A stretch of 64,000 bases of DNA. It comes from Mya arenaria. Taxonomy: Eukaryota; Mollusca; Bivalvia; Myida; Myidae. The translations under genes were made by a program, and so were the position numbers. The notes beneath the pieces are model-generated. The model saw nothing but the letters and a program-made list of their open reading frames with translations, did not search any database and was not told where the DNA came from. The stretch spans positions 90,424,628-90,488,627 of the forward strand of contig NC_069124.1 in NCBI RefSeq assembly GCF_026914265.1. Reading direction: 5' to 3'. Shown here piece after piece: positions 55,100-64,000 of the stretch. Position 1 is the first letter of the stretch; the number at the start of each line of letters is the position of its first letter.

Positions 55100-57043
55100 T
55101 ATTTATAGTTTAAGGTATACCGCAGTGAGCTTGTAAGTTGGTTGGTCAGTCTTGTCCAGGTGATAACTCATGAAATGGTTCACAGATTCATTACACATCA
55201 CTAAGTTATGGCCCCTTTTCACTTTGCCAAAGTATGGTGTCCAGGCAAAAACTCATGAAATGGACTTACGGTAATTGTTTTTTGATTGACAGATTTAAAT
55301 GATTATTAATACACATGTTTAATTCCATAAAACACAGGTAAAATATGACTTAAGTTACAAAACATTAATTGTTTAGGGAATCATGGACTGAATTTGCAAA
55401 TTAAAGTGTCTGGACCATAACTCGTGAAGGGTTGATGGTTTTAAACAAAGTTAGGTACACTTGTTGAACACCATGAAATACAGGTCAAACTTGCCCGTTT
55501 ACATAGCACAATTATTTTATGGAATTAATAACCCTTTTCAACTCACAATTTGCCGAAAATACAGTGTCCGGATAACTCGTGAAAGGGTCAAATTTGTCTT
55601 TGGTTACAAACCACTAAGTTTTTACAGAGCTATGTCCTCTTTTAAATGAAATAGTTTGTCATTCCTGTGTCCAGCATATTTGTCACTCCTGACAGCTTAT
55701 TTATCAAAATAATTGTGAAACTTAGTGTTTCTGTTACAAGGGACCCTTGAAAATCTGTGGATGCGCTAAATTATTCACCCAGTCAATCCATCAATCCGAC
55801 CACATTTGTTTATGTTTTTTGTTATTTTGTCAGCTGTTCAACATATAAAATTCATACTTTCTAAACTTCCTAACAGTAACAATACACTCTTTTGTGACAA
55901 GTTATTAATCTAATGCCTAAAGGGACTGGCTCATGTTTTGGACCAAGATTAGTTTTACAGTAATGCATCTGAAAACACTTATTTTATCATTATTTGACTC
56001 TATGATATAAAATTTGCAGAAAAAGATTTCAATTATAGTTTAAAAATGTGTTTTTGTTTTAGTAAGGCATGACCTATGCTGGAAAAATCAAGAACAAATT
56101 AGAAAACATCTTGATTTATTCAAATAAAATTTGCTGAAGGGTTCCAGCTTTTGGTATCTTTAATGGTTTTAACACTCTTGGTTATATGCCACAATTTATT
56201 TCATTATACAAAAAGTTCATTGTACAAAAACATGAGCCAGTCGCTTTAAATATTGTCAGGTTTGCATACTTAGAAATTATAACTGTTTTGATGGTTTTGT
56301 TAATAACTTAAAAACAGTTAAGGGCTATAACTCCATAGTAAATAGTGAGATCTGGTTATTGATCATTCTTGGTAGTGAAATCATGCTGATAAACATTGTA
56401 ACCAAGCTTGGTTAATGTTGGATACAAAATGCTGAAATTAGAAAGGGACCAAGAAGATTCAAAATGGATTAAATATTAACAATTTGTCCATATCTCCAGA
56501 TTGAATAAAGTCTGTTGATCAATTTGTCGTATCATATCATTGAGACCAAGTTTTGATAACAATGTTGCATGGTGGACATTAAATGTGGAGTCACTGCTGC
56601 GGGATAACATGATCCCTCATAGTCAGACATGTTACACAGGTGACATATAAATACCAAAGAACAAAAGCAACCACAGGAACGTGTCAAATGCTCAACATTT
56701 AGTCTTTTTTAAAGCTTTAGCTAATTAAGCTCATAATACAAATAAGAAATCAATAACAACTCTCAGTCAAAGCTTTGCCTTTTTCACTAAGATTCAAATG
56801 TATTTGAATGTGACAATTAAAATCTTAACACCACAAAATATCTTACCGTAAAACATAACTCTAACTTGACAAACCTCCAAGTGTGACCTTGACCTTTGAG
56901 AGAAGAGCACAATGTGACACACTTCCCTTAGGTGCTCTACAATTATGTATAGTTCGATTGAATTCCAATGAACAAATATAAAGTTATGACAGACACAAAT
57001 TATTGTTATGAACTGCTTTTTTTATCAAGGACCTATGGTTGAA
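55100..57043 (+). repeat. Diverged dispersed repeats; no gene seen
   Basis: Units near 55150, 55245, 55410 and 55570 share AACTCATGAAATGG-like and CACTAAGTTATGGCC-like segments. The rest, to the satellite, is AT-rich with no supported gene; AGTGTGACCTTGACCTTTGA recurs at 56880. Confidence 0.55.
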
Positions 57044-60000
57044 GTATGGTCCCACCTCACTAGACGTATGGTCCCACCTCACTAGACGTATGGTCCCACC
57101 TCACTAGACATATGGTCCCACCTCACTTGACGTATGGTCCCACCTCACTAGACATATGGTCCCACCTCACTAGACGTATGGTCCCACCTCACTAGACGTA
57201 TGGTCCCACCTCACTAGACGTATGGTCCCACCTCACTAGACATATGGTCCCACCTCACTAGACGTATGGTGCCACCTCACTAGACGTATGGTCCCACCTC
57301 ACTTGACGTATGGTGCCACCTCACTAGACGTATGGTCCCACCTCACTTGACGTATGGTCCCACCACACTAGACGTATGGTCCCACCTCACTTGACGTATG
57401 GTCCCACCTCACTAGACATATGGTCCCACCTCACTTGACGTATGGTCCCACCTCACTAGACGTATGGTCCCACCTCACTAGACGTATGGTCCCACCTCAC
57501 TAGACATATGGTCCCACCTCACTAGACGTATGGTCCCACCTCACTTGACGTATGGTCCCACCTCACTAGACGTATGGTCCCACCTCACTAGACGTATAGT
57601 CCCACCTCACTTGACGTATGGTCCCACCTCACTAGACGTATGGTCCCACCTCACTAGACGTATGGTCCCACCTCACTAGACTTATGGTCCCACCTCACTA
57701 GACGTATGGTCCCACCTCACTAGACGTATGGTCCCACCTCACTAGACGCATGGTCCCACCTCACTAGACGTATGGTCCCACCTCACTAGACGCATGGTCC
57801 CACCTCACTAGACGTATGGTCCCACCTCACTAGACGCATGGTCCCACCTCACTTGACGTATGGTCCCACCTCACTAGACATATGGTCCCACTTCACTAGA
57901 CGCATGGTCCCACCTCACTAGACGTATGGTCCCACCTCACTAGACGCATGGTCCCACCTCACTAGACGTATGGTCCCACCACACTAGACGTATGGTCCCA
58001 CCTCACTAGACGTATGGTCCCACCACACTAGACGTATGGTCCCACCTCACTAGACGTATAGTCCCACCTCACTAGACGTATGGTCCCACCTCACTAGACA
58101 TATGGTCCCACCTCACTTGACGTATGGTCCCACCTCACTAGACATATGGTCCCACCTCACTAGACGTATGGTCCCACCTCACTAGACATATAGTCCCACC
58201 TCACTAGACATATGGTCCCACCTCACTAGACGTATGGTCCCACCTCACTAGACGTATGGTCCCACCTCACTAGACATATGGTCCCACCTCACTACACATA
58301 TGGTCCCCCACACTAGACATATGGTCCCACCTCACTAGACCTCACTAGACATATGGTCCCACCTCACTAGACATATGGTCCCACCTCACTCCACATATGG
58401 TCCCACCTCACTAGACGTATGGTCCCACCTCACTAGACGTATGGTCCCACCTCACTAGAGGTATGGTCCCACCTCACTAGACGTATGGTCCCACCTCACT
58501 AGACGTATGGTCCCACCTCACTAGACATATGGTCCCATCTCACTAGACGTATGGTCCCACCTCACTAGACGTATGGTTCCACCTCACTAGACGTATGGTC
58601 CCACCTCACTAGACGTATGGTCCCACCTCACTAGACCTCACTAGACATATGGTCCCACCTCACTAGACCTCACTAGACATATGGTCCCACCACACTAGAT
58701 GTATGGTCCCACCACACTAGACATATGGTCCCACCTCACTAGACATATGGTCCCACCTCACTAGTCGTATGGTCCCACCTCACTAGACGTATGGTCCCAC
58801 CTCACTAGACCTCACTAGACATATGGCCCCACCTCACTAGACCTCACTAGACATATGGTCCAACCTCACTCCACATATGGTCCCACCTCACTAGACGTAT
58901 GGTCCCACCTCACTAGACCTATGGTCCCACCTCACTAGACATATGGTCCCACCTCACTAGACGTATGGTCCCACCTCACTAGACATATGGTCCCACCTCA
59001 CTAGACGTATGGTCCCACCTCACTAGACGTATGGTCCCACCTCACTCCACATATGGTCCCACCTCACTAGACGTATGGTCCCACCTCACTAGACATATGG
59101 TCCCACCTCACTAGACATATGGTCCCACCTCACTAGACGTATGGTCCCACCTCACTAGACGTATGGTCCCACCTCACTAGACATATGGTCCCACCTCACT
59201 AGACATATGGTCCCACCTCACTAGACATATGGTCCCACCTCACTAGACATATGGTCCCACCTCACTAGACATATGGTCCCACCTCACTAGACGTATGGTC
59301 CCACCTCACTAGACGTATGGTCCCACCTCACTAGACATATGGTCCCACCTCACTCCACATATGGTCCCACCTCACTAGACATATGGTCCCACCTCACTAG
59401 ACATATGGTCCCACCTCACTAGACATATGGTCCTACCTCACTAGACATATGGTCCCACCTCACTAGACATATGGTCCCACCTCAATAGACATATGGTCCC
59501 ACCTCACTAGACATATGGTCCCACCTCACTCCACATATGGTCCCACCTCACTAGACATATGGTCCCACCTCACTAGACATATGGTCCCGTCACACCACAC
59601 TAGAATTATGGTCCCACCACACTAGACATATGGTCCCACCTCACTAGACATATGGTCCCACCACACTAGACATATGGTCCCACCTCACTCCACATATGGT
59701 CCCACCTCACTAGACGTATGGTCCCACCTCACTAGACATATGGTCCCACCTCACTAGACATATGGTCCCACCTCACTCCACATATGGTCCCACCTCACTA
59801 GACATATGGTCCCACCACACTAGACATATGGTCCCACCTCACTAGACATATGGTCCTACCTCACTAGACATATGGTCCCACCTCACTAGACATATGGTCC
59901 CACCTCAATAGACATATGGTCCCACCTCACTAGACATTTGGTACCACCTCACTAGACATATGGTCCCACCTCACTAGACATATGGTCCCACCTCACTAGA

Positions 60001-60055
60001 CATATGGTCCCACCTCATTAGACATATGGCCCCACCTCACTAGACATATGGTCCT
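57044..60055 (+). repeat. 3-kb satellite of a 22-bp unit
   Basis: About 137 head-to-tail copies of a unit made of GGTCCCACCTCACTAGAC plus GTAT or ATAT. Variants: a T for A in CACTTGAC, GCATGG in a cluster near 57749-57950, and longer units with CTCACTAGAC doubled near 58338, 58638, 58660 and 58810. The left third is mostly of the CGTATGG type, the right third almost wholly CATATGG. The unit is not a codon multiple, so coding is unlikely. Confidence 0.97.
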
Positions 60056-60972
60056 CGGTCCCAGTGAGAGGTTCAGTTATGTTTGATTGTAAAACAAAGA
60101 CAGGTTGTAACCCCTTATAAGTGGTACACAGGGTTTTTGTGGGTAATCAAATGTGTGACCACTGAGTTGGCCACAGATCCGCCATATGTATCATGTCACA
60201 TAAAAACAGTGTGTATATTCACCAGACTATGAAAATGTGATTTGTAAAACTGATAGACCTTTTCATTTTCTTAGTAATTTCAAAAACAGTAGTAGATATG
60301 ATTGTTCAAGTCCCATTGACTATAATGGCAAATTCTGATGACAAGTAATCCAAAATAATATTAGGGTAATTTGAAAGAGTCATGGTTGCTGATCAAGGTT
60401 TTACGAATGAAATAGTGAAAATAAGTTTAAGAGACATTTTAAAGATGTTATATTCAAGATAATCACGGAAATCTACTTTCTTAAGTTAAATATGCTCTTT
60501 AAGTAACTAATTTGGCTGTATAAAATACAATACCTATTAGGCTTAAGATTTTTTGAGAAATTGGGACCAAAAGTACATCTATAGTCATTTACATTGAGAC
60601 AGTTGATTATACTTACAAACACTTGAACGTACTATGCAATCACAGTGTTTATGGATGTAGTGTCATGGCTTACTATGACAAACTCATCAATTTCAGCACA
60701 AACAAACAGTATATCATGGCATCAGGTAATAATTACAATATCGCAAAACATTTATATGTCATCAAAAATAAAGGATTTTCATACATCAACTTGTTCCATA
60801 TTTGCTTCAGCATTCTTTGTGATTTGTTTGTTTCAATTTAAGTACATTGCACAATGCTATTGCACAAATCAGTCTGTTTGTCAAAACATTACATCTGTCC
60901 ATCCAACTTCTCCTAATGGAATAAATGATTTACACTCAAAGTTCAACTGTATGTACATGTATGTAGTTATTT
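60056..60972. other. No recognisable feature
   Basis: AT-rich; short open frames only. Confidence 0.4.
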
Positions 60973-61044
60973 TCACACAATTCCGTCACAGGTCCTAGTG
61001 GCCTGCAGAACATGGCTGCGCTTTAACATCTGGATGTTTTCATT
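60973..61044 (-). CDS. Tentative last exon of the WD40 protein
   Basis: The acceptor GTGTTCCAG, entered in phase 0, gives NENIQMLKRSHVLQATRTCD, GIV and TGA. The frame fits the previous donor, but 23 residues without a family signature are weak support. Confidence 0.35.
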   Translation of the reverse strand, partial: NENIQMLKRSHVLQATRTCDGIV

Positions 61045-63716
61045 CTGGAACACACAAACAAAATGATGGTAGTGGAAATATACAAGCAGAAATAAATAAA
61101 CTGCATACGATGAAAAATGTCTAAAATAATCTCATGAACCTCAAGTATCAAGGCAACTATGATAGAAAGGGTAGTACCAGTACACCTAGTATACATGTGA
61201 GGACTGCTAGTATGCATGTAATGACTGCCTGTATACATGTGAAGACCATTTGTATATATGTGAAGACCACTAGCATACATGTGAAGACCACTAGCATACA
61301 TGTGAAGACCACTAGTATACATGTGAAGACCCTTAGTATACAGAAGACCACTAGAATATATGTGGAGACCACTAGTATATATGTGAAGACCACTAGCATA
61401 CATGTGAAGACCACTAGTATAAATGTGAAGACTGCATGAAGAAGTATTATTAACACAACTAGACACAACTGTAACGCTTGACACAACTATCATCAGATCA
61501 TCAGACCAGTGTATGCTACTCAAACCAATATGTGTAAAACTAAGGCTAGTATTTGGTTATCAAACGTATTGATATAAATGATTTGATAAACTATTTAATA
61601 AGAGTATCGCTAGAACCTATGGATGCTCCCCTTATGCCCATTTTCTATGAAAAGGCAGAAATTGTAATACAATGTTCTGGTAGAAGGTGAAAGATTGTAG
61701 CATTACTATACACAAGTTGAAAAAATAATAACATGGAAAGATATGGGCCGGCTTGAGAATTGAATTTGAAAGAAAATATAAGCAATGAAATAAAAAAGCA
61801 GCAATTGAAATTCACAAATGTCAATAGAAGGTGAATATTGAATAAGGATCTTCAAACATTTCATAATGACAATGCCATCTATCTATATACCAAGTTTCAT
61901 TTGAATTCCTTTAAAAACATTCCAAGATATGTCCATTATGAAGAAATATCAGGTTAAGGGAAGATAACTAAATAAATATATAGGATAATTATTACTGGGT
62001 ACTACACTTTCTTTATTCCAACCTATTTATATAGTAAGTTTATTCGAATCCCTTAGGTACATTCCAAGATATAACCTGGACAAGCAGCCATTATGGAAAA
62101 ATATAGGGTTAAGGAAAGAAAACTAAATAAATATGCAGGACGGGGTTATGATTCTTAGGTAATTCCTCTGATTTAAAGCTACAGTATCCCTTTATTAATT
62201 TCGGACCAGCACCCATTTTCGAAATTTTATCAGGTTACAACAGTGAGGAATATAACTATTAGCACCAAACTTTCTTCACTGCCATCTATCTTTATTTCAA
62301 GTCTCATTTAAATCTCTTAAGTATTTTTAAGATATGGCCCGGACAAACTCCCATTTTCTAACTATCAGATTAAGGTAACTCTCAGGGGAGATAATTAAAA
62401 AAATGCAGGGCAGGATAGTGGTTCTTGGGTACTGAACTTCCTTTTATTGCCATACATTTTTATTTAAGTATAATTTCAATCCCATACCTTTTTTCCAATT
62501 ATGGCCCAGACGAGCACAAAAAAAAATGGTTAAGGGAAATATGAATGATGAATTATGGTTCTTGTGCACTGTGCTTCCTCTCATTGCCATATATCTATAC
62601 TTTAAGATATTTTCGATCCCTTAACTATTTTTCAAGATATGGCCCAGAACATATAAGCAATTATACAATTATAAACATGGTTAAGGGGAATATGAATAAT
62701 AGGATTATGGTTCTTGTGCACTGCACTTCCACTCATTGCCATATATCTATATTTGAAGTTTTATTTCAATCCCTTTAGATATGGCTCTGGCAAGTACCAA
62801 TTATAAAAAAGGGGAGATAACTTATTAAATATGCATGACAGGATTACAGTTCTAGTGTACTGCACTTCCTCTCATTGGCATCTATTTATTGACCATATAT
62901 ATATTTTATTTCAATCTCTTGTGTATTTTACAACATATGGCCTGAACAAGCACCAATTATGAATAAATGTTCAGAAGAAACTATATTATTCAATTTTCAG
63001 ATGGAATAACTAGTTATGTGTTTAATATGAATATATATATGTATGGATACTGCTTGTAGTGTTTTATGATATATGACAGTTTTACCTTCCACACAATAAC
63101 AAGACCATCCACTCCACAGGAGACCAGGCTTTCATTATCACAGTTTAGCAGGGCCTGCAACACAAACACGCAACATGTATAGCCTGACGAATGACTTCTC
63201 ACATCAATCACATTGTTGCATGCATGAAGTTGACTACATATTGGACTGAGAATAAAAGGGAGTGAGAAATATAACATTATGTTATGACTCAACAAAGGCA
63301 AATATGAACATAAATTTGATGATTTTAAAGAAGAAATTAATAATTGTTCTTTGAAAAATAATTCTGGATGATCATAATCGATTATCACTGATATTGGGCA
63401 CCCATCGATGAGTACATGACTATATTCTGTTCTCCATGCTGCTGTTGGGAAGGTATAAATTTACTAAAGTGGAAAAAGGCATTGCGGTCATGCTTTATTT
63501 TCTGGCTAACAAGCGTGTTTCACTAAGTTTATTTGAAAACAGTAGGACTTTAAATCTGACCTCGGATTATTCAAGTCAAAACTAAGAAGCCGTTTGAATT
63601 GGAGAGAGAATCCCTCGCCCTGGGCAGAACTCACCTGTACAGGGCCATCATGGGCAAGACATTCACCGACAAGAGACACCCTCTGAACTTCCATCTTGTA
63701 CCACATCTCATACAGT
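60973..63716 (-). CDS. WD40-repeat protein, partial (3' part)
   Basis: Two firm minus-strand exons join in phase 0: 63716-63635 (LYEMWYKMEVQRVSLVGECL then AHDGPVQ) and 63154-63086 (ALLNCDNESLVSCGVDGLVI then VWK). The joined AHDGPVQALL...LVSCGVDGLVIVWK is one clear WD40 blade (GH-like AHDG, terminal VWK for WD). A tentative last exon is 61044-60973. The rest of the gene lies beyond the window. WD40 propellers are protein-binding scaffolds; which one this is cannot be said from one blade. Confidence 0.75.
61190..61440 (+). repeat. 21-bp minisatellite in the WD40 gene intron
   Basis: About eleven copies of ATGTGAAGACCACTAG plus TATAC or CATAC. The unit is seven codons, which keeps frames open on both strands by chance. 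Confidence 0.88.
61850..62990 (+). repeat. Tandem array of ~155-bp units, bivalve type
   Basis: About seven diverged units share CATTGCCATATATCTATA, TTCAATCCCTTA and AAGATATGGCCC-like segments, ending in GGTTAAGGGAA-like sequence. Confidence 0.75.
63086..63154 (-). CDS. WD40 protein exon
   Basis: Acceptor GTGTTGCAG, donor TGGAAG|GTAAAA; 69 bp, phase 0 to 0. It encodes ALLNCDNESLVSCGVDGLVI and VWK. Confidence 0.8.
63635..63716 (-). CDS. WD40 protein exon
   Basis: Acceptor TTGTTTAG, donor GTACAG|GTGAGT; 82 bp, entering in phase 2. It encodes LYEMWYKMEVQRVSLVGECL and AHDGPVQ. Confidence 0.78.
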
Positions 63717-64000
63717 CTAAACAAAATTGCACAATGTACTGTCCAGTCACTGTAATCTACTACATATAATAAATGGTTTAAAAACTATATAAACAAACAG
63801 TGGGTTAGTGTGATAATGCTTTGATTTCAATGATAAACATTACACACTTAATATCTTAGCAAATCCTGACACCAGAGATGCATATTCCTAAAAACAAAAA
63901 AGCAACAGAACTATTACAACAGAAAAGAAGGTTACATAGTTGTAAACATGAGAAGCATCCAGTAGTGATTAATCTGTAAGTGTTGCCTTGACTGAGATAT
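63717..64000. other. WD40 gene intron; no further exon supported
   Basis: A short open piece at about 63854-63893 (minus, after TTTTTAG, reading EYASLVSGFAK) lacks a donor in the phase needed by the next exon. Confidence 0.4.

Noticed and set aside
57044-60055. CRISPR-like array
   Set aside because: The units are contiguous 22-bp copies without unique spacers, and the DNA is eukaryotic. It is a satellite.
61023-61523. 166-residue minus-strand open frame of SGLHMYT-like heptads (and the 101-residue plus-strand frame opposite)
   Set aside because: The 21-bp minisatellite is a codon multiple without stops, so both strands stay open by chance. There are no splice borders and no family match, and it lies inside the WD40 gene intron.
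62040-62050. tRNA B-box-like TTCGAATCCC
   Set aside because: No A box, acceptor stem or cloverleaf around it; it belongs to a dispersed repeat.
60973-63716. Naming the WD40 protein
   Set aside because: A single blade does not discriminate among WD40 families.

Overview
The window is animal nuclear DNA: AT-rich, with long introns, GT-AG exons and many short repeats. The repeats (internal tandem arrays of about 145-155 bp, GACC/GACG microsatellites, terminal hairpins ending in AGCTCTTGT or GGGGGCATAA) look like those of bivalve molluscs (pearl-type, Helitron-like elements). A bivalve is therefore the most likely source. This is inference from style; no species call is possible by eye.

Layout. 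1-2.4 kb: repeats and unassigned sequence. 2.4-5.8 kb (minus): a Ser/Thr protein kinase gene in at least four exons, broken by a 25-bp insertion and a homopolymer frameshift. 6.5-9 kb: a ~150-bp tandem array, then an array carrying strong palindromes. 10.8-12.1 kb: decayed coding repeats with a 33-residue unit. 14.7-17 kb: a decayed LINE. 19.3-22.8 kb: several foldback/TIR elements and a 5'-truncated LINE on the minus strand. 22.9-25.8 kb: an almost whole piggyBac transposon with matching TIRs, TTAA target duplications and one intron. 27-34 kb (plus): a PIF/Harbinger-type MITE and a SUB1/PC4 transcription coactivator gene whose introns are filled with repeats. 38.1-54.8 kb (plus): a complete lysosomal beta-hexosaminidase gene (HEXA/HEXB family). 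57.0-60.1 kb: a 3-kb satellite of a 22-bp unit. 61-63.7 kb (minus): exons of a WD40-repeat protein.

The standout is the beta-hexosaminidase gene. Twelve coding exons join in frame into a protein of 549 residues with every catalytic residue in place. The ninth position is occupied by four tandem, full-length, open, properly bordered versions of the same exon (47614-47785, 48983-49154, 49484-49658, 50331-50502). All start in phase 0 and end in phase 1, with lengths of 3n+1, so a transcript stays in frame only if exactly one is used. Each keeps the catalytic Trp and Tyr, but they differ at the two residues that separate substrate choice in human HEXA (Asn423/Arg424) and HEXB (Asp452/Leu453): Ser-Asp, Asp-Tyr, Asn-Ile and Asn-Tyr. 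This looks like mutually exclusive splicing that swaps the substrate-recognition wall of a lysosomal glycosidase. A TFEB/CLEAR-like site (TCACGTGAC) lies 9 bp before the start codon. I know of no description of such a system, but I cannot search.

Limits: exon borders were read by eye from splice consensus, frame continuity and family knowledge. There was no alignment, RNA evidence or database search.
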